From Bacteroidaceae bacterium (GTDB lineage Bacteria > Bacteroidota > Bacteroidia > Bacteroidales > Bacteroidaceae), in assembly GCA_017529865.1 (NCBI GenBank), contig JAFXNA010000025.1, positions 1-36,126 on the forward strand: a DNA stretch of 36,126 bases, read 5' to 3'. Position numbers and translations under genes: made by a program. Below are positions 1 to 9,023 of this stretch, piece after piece (within the stretch, counting starts at the first letter, position 1; each line of letters opens with the position of its first letter). The notes under the pieces were generated by a model. That model did not search any database, was not told the origin of the DNA, and was given only the letters and a program-made list of their open reading frames with translations.

Positions 1-1
1 C

Positions 2-829
2 CTCATAAACATGCAGACTGCACTCATGCAAGCCAAGGATGTCCAGAAGCAGGATATACTTAAACTGGGGAAGGCACTCTACAATAAAGCCATGCAGAAT
101 GTAAGAGCCATCATTGAGCAGAACAAGCAGCTGCAAAAGGAGAACGGTCGATTGACTGAAGAAAACGACATCCTTAGAAAGCGAATTGCTTCGATGGACG
201 AGAATGCCATCACCCGACTTCGGGAGAAGAAGGATGCAGAAATCAAGGAACTACAGGAGCGACTTGGCAAAGCCGAGTCTGAGGCCGTCCGTTCAGGTAA
301 CAAGGCATATAGTGAGCATCAGAGAGCCGAAAACGCCGAGAAAAAACTCCGAGAAATGCTGGACATCCCTGAAATCAAGGAAATCTGGGAGAGCATACAG
401 CGGAACAAGGAAGACTTCTCGAAGCAGATTGACAAATGGATTGAGGATGGTGTTGCTGCCATCAGGGATTATGCAGATGGCAAAGACAATGACTTCCAGC
501 CAGAAGCCGGCAACGCTGTTGCATGGGGCATCATTGCTGAAGCATTAGAGTATGGTCTCGATCCAACCGACGAGAAGCAACGCAAGATAGCTGCCGCCTA
601 TCTGTTAGAGAAGGTATCATGGACTGGCATCTCATCAGATTTCAAAATTGAACTCACCGCTGCCCGTACTCGACAACTCTGCGATGCGATGACGGTCACC
701 AAAGATTTGATGGCGAATCTACTTCTGGCCGCTGGCGGTAGGGGCAGTATTAGCACAGGTGGTGGTGGTTCCAATGGTGAGCTTACCAACTGGGATGGAA
801 CGAAGAAAAAGACTGGCTGGGGAATGTAA
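2..829 (+). CDS. C-terminal part of a probable MobV-type relaxase / plasmid recombination protein (5'-truncated by the window)
   Basis: The frame is open to the left edge with no stop, so the gene very probably starts outside the window and the ATG at 11 is internal. What is visible is a long charged coiled coil (roughly residues 30-115 from that ATG, rich in K, E, Q and L), a mixed helical segment, and a Gly/Ser-rich end finishing in a GWGM-like tail. This architecture matches the C-terminal half of Bacteroides MobV/Pre mobilisation proteins, whose catalytic histidine-rich domain is N-terminal and therefore not seen. The role would be nicking at oriT for mobilisation. It points away from the defence operon and is closed by a terminator hairpin directly downstream. 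The relaxase call rests on overall resemblance; a generic coiled-coil protein is the alternative. Confidence 0.55.
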   Translation, partial: LINMQTALMQAKDVQKQDILKLGKALYNKAMQNVRAIIEQNKQLQKENGRLTEENDILRKRIASMDENAITRLREKKDAEIKELQERLGKAESEAVRSGNKAYSEHQRAENAEKKLREMLDIPEIKEIWESIQRNKEDFSKQIDKWIEDGVAAIRDYADGKDNDFQPEAGNAVAWGIIAEALEYGLDPTDEKQRKIAAAYLLEKVSWTGISSDFKIELTAARTRQLCDAMTVTKDLMANLLLAAGGRGSISTGGGGSNGELTNWDGTKKKTGWGM

Positions 830-848
830 GGTGAAAGGTGAACATTTT

Positions 849-890
849 CCGAGTCACATTGGTGAATCGCCAATGTGATTCGGTTTTCCT
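849..890 (+). terminator. Rho-independent terminator of the relaxase-like gene
   Basis: A 14-bp stem (849-862 with 870-883, one G-U pair) closes a 7-nt loop and is followed by TTTTCCTT. The T run is on the plus strand only. The hairpin itself could also mark the 3' end of the minus-strand operon that ends at 934. Confidence 0.8.
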
Positions 891-933
891 TCAAATGGCA
901 TTGTGTCTTTGCAGTTCACCCCAATGTCTAACT

Positions 934-2094
934 TCATTTGCTTGCATTCTTTGTCAGTTCGTTATAGAGTGCGGAACCCTTGACGGTTAGCAAATACTTT
1001 TGCCTTGGATGTCGAGGCTTATCTGGATAGAGCAGGCAGACAAAGCCTTCGGTCATTGCCGGGGTAAGAGAATACTCCATAAAATTCATTCGGTCTTTCA
1101 GACCAACGGCAGCAAGCATCTCCTTTACGGAGAGTTGGCGATGGCCAATAGCTTTGACCAACCGCAAAATATTCTCATTGTCGGTCGCGAATGGAACATC
1201 AGCACTTGATGGGGTACTTGCGGGGGTACTTGATGGGGTGCTTGCAGGGGCTGCAAGTTCTTCAGGTGGATTAACGAGCATATAACGGTTGCGCAACTCG
1301 TTCTTTTCGCCCATCAGCAGGTTTCGGAAGAATTGTTCCAGGAATCGGGTGTCGCGCTGAATCCCCTTGGCTATATTTTGGTAATTGGCCCGTACCAGCG
1401 CATTTCGGAAATACCACGAATGCATGGAAAAGAGGTGATTGGTAACGTCGAACCCGATGGAACGCAGATACTTAATGGTGAAAACAGCCGTCGTTCGCGT
1501 GTTTCCTTCTCGGAAAGGATGTATCTGCCAGATGCCAGACACAAACTTTGCGAGATGCTCCACCACCTGGCCCATATTTAATCCGCTATAATCGAACTGT
1601 CGTTCTTGCTCCATGTCATACTCCAGAGCCATTCGCAGGTCTTGACTCCGTCCATAGAGTACCGTATCGCCACGCAGCACCCATTCCTTTTTCGTAATGT
1701 CGTAATTGCGCAGCTGTCCGGCGTGCTTGAACACTCCCTCGAAAATATGACGATGGATGGAAATGAGTGTCGGTACACTAAAGGAGAACGACTGCTCGGC
1801 TAAGATCTTCGCAATGTTGCCTGAAACCTTATCGGCTTCCTGCTTCTCTTCGTCGTCAGGCTCACGGCTTGTTTTTGTCTGATAATAGGTCTTGATAAGT
1901 TCACGAGCTTCATCAATGGAGATTTCACCCTCAATATTCCTTACGGCTGTCTCTTTGAGATATTGCGACACAGTAAGTCCATCTACCGCCTGAAGACCGA
2001 TAGCTGTGCTCCATGCGTAAGCCCTTTCCGCTTTCTGAGGTTCCCCTACTTGTGAGTATTCCTCAAAATTTATATAACTTTCTTTCTGTGACAT
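934..2094 (-). CDS. Fic-domain protein (predicted AMP/NMP transferase)
   Basis: The 386-residue protein carries the Fic signature HPFREGNTR at residues 192-200, with the catalytic His192 and the Gly/Asn/Arg anion-binding loop all present. The usual role is transfer of AMP or another NMP from a nucleotide to a target hydroxyl. A segment at 49-59 (TAVRNIEGEIS) sits where class II Fic proteins keep their inhibitory helix; it has the E-G pair but lacks the Ser/Thr expected four residues before the Glu, so self-inhibition is uncertain. A Ser/Thr/Pro linker at 283-297 separates the Fic core from a winged-helix-like C-terminus (about 305-380). It is the last gene of the six-gene operon, 16 bp after its neighbour, with no small antitoxin gene visible beside it. 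Fic domain certain; role inferred. Confidence 0.9.
   Translation of the reverse strand: MSQKESYINFEEYSQVGEPQKAERAYAWSTAIGLQAVDGLTVSQYLKETAVRNIEGEISIDEARELIKTYYQTKTSREPDDEEKQEADKVSGNIAKILAEQSFSFSVPTLISIHRHIFEGVFKHAGQLRNYDITKKEWVLRGDTVLYGRSQDLRMALEYDMEQERQFDYSGLNMGQVVEHLAKFVSGIWQIHPFREGNTRTTAVFTIKYLRSIGFDVTNHLFSMHSWYFRNALVRANYQNIAKGIQRDTRFLEQFFRNLLMGEKNELRNRYMLVNPPEELAAPASTPSSTPASTPSSADVPFATDNENILRLVKAIGHRQLSVKEMLAAVGLKDRMNFMEYSLTPAMTEGFVCLLYPDKPRHPRQKYLLTVKGSALYNELTKNASK
1203..1248 (-). repeat. Short imperfect direct repeats encoding the Ser/Thr/Pro linker of the Fic protein
   Basis: The segment alternates GGGGTACTTG/GGGGTGCTTG-like units and translates on the minus strand to (PASTPSS)-type repeats at residues 283-297. 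The units preserve the frame, so copy-number change by slippage would lengthen or shorten the linker between the Fic core and the C-terminal domain. Confidence 0.6.
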
Positions 2095-2110
2095 ATCTTA
2101 TAACGTATTA

Positions 2111-3877
2111 TCAAGTTGCTTTATTACCATATTCTGTTGAAACGTCCTCTGCCGCCATCATGGGCTCTTCCTCTGGTATATTCATTGCACTAATCTTTAA
2201 CAAACAATGAAGAATGGTTATTGCATTATTCATTGAATAATCTGATAATGAAGTGAAGCCATGAGCTATATTATTCCTTAAGTTCTTTCCTTGTTTGGTA
2301 AGAATACCTCTAAGCATTTTTAAGGATGCGGGAGAAATGACGACTCTTTTTTTACGCATTTGATACTCTTCAATTTTATCAAATAGTTGCTCTAATAGAA
2401 TCTCATCATGACTTTTTTCTTTGACTGTATTAATTAACAAATGTCGGCAAGCATCTCTTAGGCATCCTTCAATCTTTGTGACTAAGGAGTCAATCGAACA
2501 AATATAGTTCCCCTTATAATCACCTTCACTCATTATTTCAGAAGTGATGTCTAAACAGATTGAGTGTATAGCAGGACGTATAACATCTATCCATGACTCT
2601 TGTGATTCTCTGAGGCTTCTGTTTATAGTTAATCGACCTCTTCCTAACCAAGTTGAAGAGAGATATTCGCATAATTTAGTTCCAGAAAATGAGCCATTCT
2701 CAATAAGTTTCTTTAAAGATATAAGAATAGGGCATAAAGTTATCAATTCATATTGATTATGATACTGAAGGCTCATGATTTTGGGACTATAAAAGCCGTT
2801 TCCAGAATGGGGGTTGCCATTGGTATCAATAAATGTAGTCCTTATGCCTAGTTTCTTGAAATCCGACAATAAAGCTTGTCCATCAAAACTCTCCGGAGGG
2901 AGTATTGAATCATCCATAGCTAATGTCATAAATGGGAACTTACTATTTTGAAGAGCTAAAATAGCAGGTTGAAAAACATAATTAGGGACAGAGCAAGACT
3001 GAGTATAACATTCCATCCCTTTTCCTTCAATTTTGGCAATTAGGAATTGCTTATAACACGCTTCTGCCTCTTTCTGATAACCTCCATTTTCTAAATAGAT
3101 ACTTTTGTTGAGTAAGTTTTCCAACAATGTACTATCTAATGGATGCTGCCGAATAATAATGTCTTCGTTTTCAGCGAGTCTATGATATATCTCCCCAATT
3201 AAATCATTCTTTCTTTTAGGAATGCACCTTAATAGAAGATTATAATAATTGCTGTTATCTTCGTAAGATTCAGAAATATCACTCAATAATTGATGCTTAT
3301 TCGACAGTGTCTCAACTTGTGTTGCTTTTATGAATGCAAACGAATATGCATTGACTATGAGTCTGAACTTTAGCATCAACACATAATCAGAAGAAAGTAC
3401 ATTATCAATAGCATCAAATACATCCTTTTCACGATGTTTGTATGTTTTACTATTATAGATAAGTGATTTCAGAACCCATGATAAATCTGTTTCTTTGTAC
3501 TCTTTCAGATTAGATACGACTTTAAGATAATTATCAATGATTTTATCTGCATATTTCGATGTCTTTTTCCCCTGAGCATTGGATACCACATCGTAATAAT
3601 AACCTGCAACTATAGGTTCGTCAAGAATATTAAATCGTGATTCTTCAAGAAATATTATATCCTCTTTTGATAGCTGGACAAAATCATGGAAAGGTGTATA
3701 TTCACGTGTCATTGGGCCATAATTCTGACCGCACAACAATACTTTATAGTCTGCCAAACACAATGATTCAGCATCCTTGTTTGAAAGGATTTCTCCCTTT
3801 GATACACGTAATAAGTCGAATCTGTCAGTAAAACACTTCAGACCATTTAAACTATCTATGAATCGATTACCTTTCAT
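2111..3877 (-). CDS. Unrecognised 588-residue protein with a C-terminal HEPN-like RNase motif (RNNIAH)
   Basis: I do not recognise the N-terminal 480 residues. They look soluble and mostly helical, with no signal peptide or membrane segment. Near the C-terminus, residues 534-539 read R-N-N-I-A-H, which fits the HEPN ribonuclease consensus Rx4-6H with a polar residue after Arg. It is followed by HGF and a helix (NNAITILHCLLKI), like DUF4209-type and other HEPN-like families. HEPN proteins in defence loci typically cut RNA and cause dormancy. Its place between a GmrSD-like gene (62 bp upstream) and a Fic gene (16 bp downstream), all on one strand, supports a defence effector role by context. 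The gene is strikingly AT-rich, which points to acquisition. The gene is secure; the RNase function is inferred from one motif. Confidence 0.75.
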   Translation of the reverse strand: MKGNRFIDSLNGLKCFTDRFDLLRVSKGEILSNKDAESLCLADYKVLLCGQNYGPMTREYTPFHDFVQLSKEDIIFLEESRFNILDEPIVAGYYYDVVSNAQGKKTSKYADKIIDNYLKVVSNLKEYKETDLSWVLKSLIYNSKTYKHREKDVFDAIDNVLSSDYVLMLKFRLIVNAYSFAFIKATQVETLSNKHQLLSDISESYEDNSNYYNLLLRCIPKRKNDLIGEIYHRLAENEDIIIRQHPLDSTLLENLLNKSIYLENGGYQKEAEACYKQFLIAKIEGKGMECYTQSCSVPNYVFQPAILALQNSKFPFMTLAMDDSILPPESFDGQALLSDFKKLGIRTTFIDTNGNPHSGNGFYSPKIMSLQYHNQYELITLCPILISLKKLIENGSFSGTKLCEYLSSTWLGRGRLTINRSLRESQESWIDVIRPAIHSICLDITSEIMSEGDYKGNYICSIDSLVTKIEGCLRDACRHLLINTVKEKSHDEILLEQLFDKIEEYQMRKKRVVISPASLKMLRGILTKQGKNLRNNIAHGFTSLSDYSMNNAITILHCLLKISAMNIPEEEPMMAAEDVSTEYGNKAT

Positions 3878-3939
3878 ACTATTTCATGTGCAAGCTATGT
3901 CAATCCATTATCCCATCCATGGAGAACACATTGTCATCA

Positions 3940-5760
3940 TCAAATAAGCGCTACGCCATACTCTCGAATTGTATCTTCACTGTCCAATCCTGCAACAGTC
4001 TTACCTGTTGCTTTTTCGATACATTTGAGAATCTGTTTAGTCCTATCAATAAAATAGTCGTCGAAGTTATCAGCAGAGAGATAACCATAATTGATCTTAT
4101 GTGATTCAATGGCTTTTACAATCTTTTCGTCATCTAACCCTTTTCCCGCCATCGTCCTGATATAGATACTTGGGGCATGACCACCTATTGATCTGTTGGA
4201 ACTGGCATAAATAGGAGTCTTGTTGATAACAGAGTTCCATTTTTTTGCGGGATAATTTTGGCTTCTACAATACGCTTGGGGGAAGATATGGTGAATGTCA
4301 GCCTCTTCATCAATATACGATGCAATATCCATGCGATTACCCGTCATAAAGTCCAATGGCGAATCCTGTAAGATCAATGCCATGATTCCCTTGTAGGCAG
4401 CACTATTACGTGTCTGCATCGTCAGAAGTCGTGTGGGTTGCAGACTTGCTCTATACACAGTATCAGGCATATCGCCACCATTCATCCATCTCAGCACACC
4501 CTGAATATCTAATGCAAAGCGAGCTTCATTGGCTCCGCCATACTGCTCACCAAATACACCACACCAGTACCACTTTGCCAGTTTTTCTTGATTGGGGCCA
4601 AGTGCAAGCAGATGCCCATTGTCTCTGTCGTAAGAGAAAATGGCAGCAAGAGGGGTCAATTGCGATGAATAAGGGAGGTCTCGTGAACGGAAGATTCCCT
4701 GATGTACGAGGAAATCTGCTGCTTCGCAAAAGCCCAGTACCAGCGAATCGCGATGTTTCTTATAATCTTCCAAATCAAGTTTTAGAATATCCTTCTTTTT
4801 ACAAGTGACTGCTATGCGTTCATCATCGCCAGAGTTAATTCTTCGATAATAAGAGACAAGCAATGTCATTGCAGCTAAAAAATTAGCACCTGTTATCTCT
4901 GTCAGCAGTTCGCCATTAACTTTACTCTTAAACGTTGACTGTGCATTCTCCCAATCATCACGCAACTTGAAACCGTCGGCAGCGAAGGTTGCTGTAACCA
5001 GTTCGAACACAGTCAAAGGTACACCACCAGTATTGACATTCTCGAAAATCTGACATACAGCCTCTTTGGGCGTTTCTTTGTCAAGCTGAATAACTGGCAT
5101 GTTATAGGCAATGATAGGGCGTAGAATCTTCTGCGAGAATTCTCGGAACAGCAGGCTGTATTCCCTGTTGTTGCCATAATACTCCTCCATTTCATACCGC
5201 CAATCATCAGTATCATTGGGCGAAAACGTGATATTCAAAGGGAACATCAGGTTCTCAAACTCTTTCTCTTTTGTAGATAAATCCAAGAGAATCGTTCTGC
5301 CAATGTCTGTAGTCAGCTGTTTCTTCTCGGAAACAGAGATGATGGCATCGAGACGATCAGTATTAGTGTCAAGACATTTCTTGATGTCAAGATAGTAATA
5401 GCGTTTGATGGTCTTATCACGTTCCGTTTCCAAACGAGTAATCGTAGCGCCTTTACTTTTCAATACCTGATATAGTGTAGTAAGTCGTTGCTGCCCGTCA
5501 AGTACCAGCCATTCTGGTGTAACCTCTTCTGTAGAAGTTACACCTTCAAACTTCCTATAACTAAATCTAACCTGCTCACCGCCATTTGCCAGGAACATTG
5601 CCGCCCCCATAGGGAAGCCAGATGTAATACTCTCTATGAGCTTACATATCTTGGTGTCATCCCATACCCAGCTACGCTGAAAGTCCGGTAACTGCGCCTT
5701 GCCGTCTTCGACCATTTTCAAGAGGTCATCCAGCTTCTTGTCGTGTGATTCTACTGCCAT
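3940..5760 (-). CDS. DUF262 / HNH nuclease protein (GmrSD-like, type IV restriction type)
   Basis: The 606-residue protein begins with a DUF262 (ParB/Srx-like) domain: LPDFQRSWVW at 24-33, a GFPMGA segment at 48-53 and the nucleotide-site motif DGQQRLTTLY at 88-97. The C-terminus has an HNH/DUF1524-like core, HHIFP at 490-494, then NKTPIY at 513-518 and a downstream IGG..PS segment. Known members such as GmrSD and SspE-like proteins couple nucleotide hydrolysis by the DUF262 part to cleavage of modified or invading DNA by the HNH part. Its start lies 25 bp after the type III res gene. Combining a modification-sensing nuclease with a modifying enzyme is notable: it must either tolerate the host's own mark or recognise a different one. 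Family confident; substrate unknown. Confidence 0.87.
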   Translation of the reverse strand: MAVESHDKKLDDLLKMVEDGKAQLPDFQRSWVWDDTKICKLIESITSGFPMGAAMFLANGGEQVRFSYRKFEGVTSTEEVTPEWLVLDGQQRLTTLYQVLKSKGATITRLETERDKTIKRYYYLDIKKCLDTNTDRLDAIISVSEKKQLTTDIGRTILLDLSTKEKEFENLMFPLNITFSPNDTDDWRYEMEEYYGNNREYSLLFREFSQKILRPIIAYNMPVIQLDKETPKEAVCQIFENVNTGGVPLTVFELVTATFAADGFKLRDDWENAQSTFKSKVNGELLTEITGANFLAAMTLLVSYYRRINSGDDERIAVTCKKKDILKLDLEDYKKHRDSLVLGFCEAADFLVHQGIFRSRDLPYSSQLTPLAAIFSYDRDNGHLLALGPNQEKLAKWYWCGVFGEQYGGANEARFALDIQGVLRWMNGGDMPDTVYRASLQPTRLLTMQTRNSAAYKGIMALILQDSPLDFMTGNRMDIASYIDEEADIHHIFPQAYCRSQNYPAKKWNSVINKTPIYASSNRSIGGHAPSIYIRTMAGKGLDDEKIVKAIESHKINYGYLSADNFDDYFIDRTKQILKCIEKATGKTVAGLDSEDTIREYGVALI

Positions 5761-5785
5761 AATATTGATAATTAAATCTTAACAA

Positions 5786-8700
5786 TTATCTAAGGATACT
5801 CTCCATCATCATTCTAATGTAATCATCGCCATCTTTTTGGAACAACACGTGATTATCAATAAATGTTTGCTTTTCTGGCTTCGCATTCCAGCGTATCTGA
5901 CTGTATCGTGTAACGCTGAGAATATAACTATCCAGGATTAAATTTTTGTCCCTCAACTGCGGCATGATAACATCTCTCAGACGAGCATAAAGCTGGATTT
6001 TGGGATTCTTCATACCGTCATCGAGATTGCGGATTCCTTTCGGGTCAATAAATACGACCTTCTGTTTCCGGCCTTCCTTCACCCAAAGGATAAAGTCCGG
6101 ATAGAAACCATTGCCATCAAAGAAGCCAACACCTTTCTTGCTCTGATTCCTCAGTAAAAATAGCTTCCGGTTCTTTAGTATATCATCGTCAACATGATTT
6201 TGGCAGAAGGTGCGCAAATCTTTGACGAAATCTCGCTCTCCATCATTTAGAGGAACTGGTGAAATCTTCAACCACGGCTGACCGCTAAGTCGGTCAACGT
6301 ATGGACGGATGCCTGTCATATCTTTTTCCATCAGATAAAGAAGTGGTATGTATAAATGCTTATCGAAATAGAGACCTTCAAACCAAGATTCCTCTATCTT
6401 AACGTCAGAGTTCATAGTTCGCGACTCTATAATATCGACAAGCTGCTGAATGTGGTTGATCTCCTCCGTTTTATCCTTGCGAATTTGAATGGTGTGCTTC
6501 TTAATTATATTCTCGCTGTCCACCGACAATGGTACACTAACAACATTGTCATCGTTATAAATCCGACGTTGACGACTATACACTTTCTCTAAGTATGCCC
6601 GCAAAAGTATTATGACTATTTGCTGCCATTTTGCCACATCCGTTCCAAAACTGCGAGGCAACAGTTCTTTCTCAGGTATATACAGAGTATACCATCTTGT
6701 GTCCTCCATGACACTCTTTAATTCTGCCTTAGAGAACATCATGTTATGCCATCCTCTGTAGGCAATCATGTCTGTGAGCTGATAATATATCTCGTTCCAG
6801 TTGAGCAAATTAATGTGCATAGCCGATAGTTTCCCATCATATCGGGTGGCAACACTGCTGCTTTCGTCCTCTCCACTATACTTTGATACAGCAGTGGCAT
6901 ACATATCAAGCGTTACATCCACTTTGTCCTTATACTGTGTGATGTCCAACACTTCCTGTTTCTTGAAGTCTGCCTTTTCCTTGACTTGTATGGTTTTCAA
7001 ATCACTTGGGAAAGGCTCTGTAGTCCACTTAGTTTCTATAGTGATTGTTTCAGTATCACTACAGCCTTCAGGCATATCGTTAGCCTTTGTTGCTTCATCA
7101 AAAACTTTCATATATTCAGCTTTCACACCAAACACATAGAGTGTTTCAATCGTTCGAAGCTGCTCCGGCAATTCGCTGGGTTTAATATCTTCCGGCAATT
7201 CGGAACTGCGCTTCAGCGAATGTTGATAACCACGTAAACGTACGCCACGACCGAACATCTGAATAATGTCCGATCCCTCGGTTTGTCCAATCTTCATCAA
7301 GCCCATCACTGATACACGGTAGCTGTTCCAGCCTGTATTGAATTTTTTGGCTCCGATAAGCATCGTGATAGTTGAGCCTTCGTCGTTAATGGTGCGGAAA
7401 AGCGATGCCTCGGTGAAGTCTTTTGGATGGCACTCATACGGATGCTCCAGTTCTTTGCAAGTCTTGATGAACTGAGTATTATTGCCAATATTGATAACCG
7501 CAAAATACTTTCCTTCTCCAACGCGTACACCTATTTCTTCGTTTGCTCCTCTCAACAAATCGAGCACGATGGTAGATGTTTGCGATTCAGCGTGAAAAAG
7601 AACTCGACGAATGCCATCATAGATCTCCTCAGCCCTCTGCTGTTCTTGTCCGCTAACCAATCCCTTTTTTATGAAAGTAAATGACTTGGCAAACAGAGAG
7701 TGTCCATCAGCATCCTTAATGCCTTCAACAGGATTCAGCAATTGTGCAATATAACCAATGAACTCTGAACGGTTTTCAAGATAAGCTCGCAGGAAACCTA
7801 TCACTTCCAGCACATCAGTTGTGACCACATTTGGATTGCCGCTTTGCTGCGCGTTTACGCTTGTTCCCACAAACACACCTAATGGGCGGTCAATTAGGAA
7901 CTGTGTGTTGACACGAGCATCGCTATTGTAGATCATCGTCTGTTCATACAGACAGAGCAGATAAGCAGTCAGATAGAGTCGCAACTGAGTTCCTTCATAC
8001 CACATCTTCAGGTTCATCACATTGTAATCCTTTCCGAAGCCATCGTTGTAGAAATAGCGATAGGAATAATTGAAAAGCGTACACCTGCCATATTCCAGAC
8101 GACGACGTACACGGTCATTAGCTGTGCTTTGTGAAGCTACTGCCTGGCCGAATGTGGCTGAATACTCAAAGGAGAATCCTTGTTTCGTCAGTGCCTCTCG
8201 GTTCTTCCACCAGATGTCACCGCTACTGCCTTTGTGTGCCTCATCTACAAAAACAAGGTTGTTGCCTTCAAAACATTTTACTGACACGGTTTTCTCGCCA
8301 CTCTCATCGGCCAGTTTCGTTATCTCTATTACTTCAACATCTGTAAACATCTTTTTCCCAGAGCGTGGGGAGAAAACCTCTGCTTGAATATCTGATTGAT
8401 TAAACTCATCAATATGCTGTGACGAAAGGCCCTCATTGGGCGTGATCAGTATTGTACGGTCGGGCTGTGAATGATGATATTTGGCCGTGTAGTGCATGAA
8501 TTGTTTCAAGTGGATGTGCATCAGCAATGTCTTACCTGAACCTGTGGCACACCAGAAAGCAAGTTTATTCAGTTCCTCAGGTTTAATCGGATCGAAAAAC
8601 GCATTCCATGCGCCACCTTCCTCATACTTGATTTTCTGAAAACGATTCAATTCTTCGCAAAAAGATTCACGATCAGCAAAATATCGATCCAAATATATCT

Positions 8701-9019
8701 CAGTGAATATCAATGCCAGATATTGAAAATACTTCCACGTAATACGATTCTCGCGTTCTCGGTTGATCGCATCAGTATGGCTAATAATATTATGGTCGTA
8801 CTCTAACAACTGGGCAGAGGTCAATGATGCATCGGTAATATGCTCAATCAGTTCCTTGCACAGCAAAGATACGCCATCAATAGTACCTTCCAAATCTGAA
8901 GATTTCATGTCCTGATATAGTTCTTCCACCGTCTTATAACCGAAGAGGTTCAGGAAATAAGCATTTAGCAGGAGCGACTGGTCCAGCTTGTAATTCTGTA
9001 TTCTTGTTGGTGCTGGCAT
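5786..9019 (-). CDS. res: Type III restriction enzyme helicase-nuclease subunit (Res)
   Basis: Counted from the ATG at 9019 (1077 residues), the protein has Walker A ATGSGKT at 158-164, DEAH at 259-262, SAT at 287-289, a motif V-like KKFNTGWN at 558-565 and motif VI QMFGRGVRLRG at 587-597. These are the marks of an SF2 translocase. A PD-(D/E)xK nuclease follows near the C-terminus: Pro974-Asp975, then D-P-K with Asp992 and Lys994. Type III Res subunits hydrolyse ATP and cut DNA after two inversely oriented unmethylated sites communicate. A longer frame could begin at a TTG at 9034, but the ATG at 9019 fits better: it leaves a 4-bp gap to the mod stop and has GAGG about nine bases before it. 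All catalytic motifs look intact. Confidence 0.93.
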   Translation of the reverse strand: MPAPTRIQNYKLDQSLLLNAYFLNLFGYKTVEELYQDMKSSDLEGTIDGVSLLCKELIEHITDASLTSAQLLEYDHNIISHTDAINRERENRITWKYFQYLALIFTEIYLDRYFADRESFCEELNRFQKIKYEEGGAWNAFFDPIKPEELNKLAFWCATGSGKTLLMHIHLKQFMHYTAKYHHSQPDRTILITPNEGLSSQHIDEFNQSDIQAEVFSPRSGKKMFTDVEVIEITKLADESGEKTVSVKCFEGNNLVFVDEAHKGSSGDIWWKNREALTKQGFSFEYSATFGQAVASQSTANDRVRRRLEYGRCTLFNYSYRYFYNDGFGKDYNVMNLKMWYEGTQLRLYLTAYLLCLYEQTMIYNSDARVNTQFLIDRPLGVFVGTSVNAQQSGNPNVVTTDVLEVIGFLRAYLENRSEFIGYIAQLLNPVEGIKDADGHSLFAKSFTFIKKGLVSGQEQQRAEEIYDGIRRVLFHAESQTSTIVLDLLRGANEEIGVRVGEGKYFAVINIGNNTQFIKTCKELEHPYECHPKDFTEASLFRTINDEGSTITMLIGAKKFNTGWNSYRVSVMGLMKIGQTEGSDIIQMFGRGVRLRGYQHSLKRSSELPEDIKPSELPEQLRTIETLYVFGVKAEYMKVFDEATKANDMPEGCSDTETITIETKWTTEPFPSDLKTIQVKEKADFKKQEVLDITQYKDKVDVTLDMYATAVSKYSGEDESSSVATRYDGKLSAMHINLLNWNEIYYQLTDMIAYRGWHNMMFSKAELKSVMEDTRWYTLYIPEKELLPRSFGTDVAKWQQIVIILLRAYLEKVYSRQRRIYNDDNVVSVPLSVDSENIIKKHTIQIRKDKTEEINHIQQLVDIIESRTMNSDVKIEESWFEGLYFDKHLYIPLLYLMEKDMTGIRPYVDRLSGQPWLKISPVPLNDGERDFVKDLRTFCQNHVDDDILKNRKLFLLRNQSKKGVGFFDGNGFYPDFILWVKEGRKQKVVFIDPKGIRNLDDGMKNPKIQLYARLRDVIMPQLRDKNLILDSYILSVTRYSQIRWNAKPEKQTFIDNHVLFQKDGDDYIRMMMESILR

Positions 9020-9023
9020 AGTC

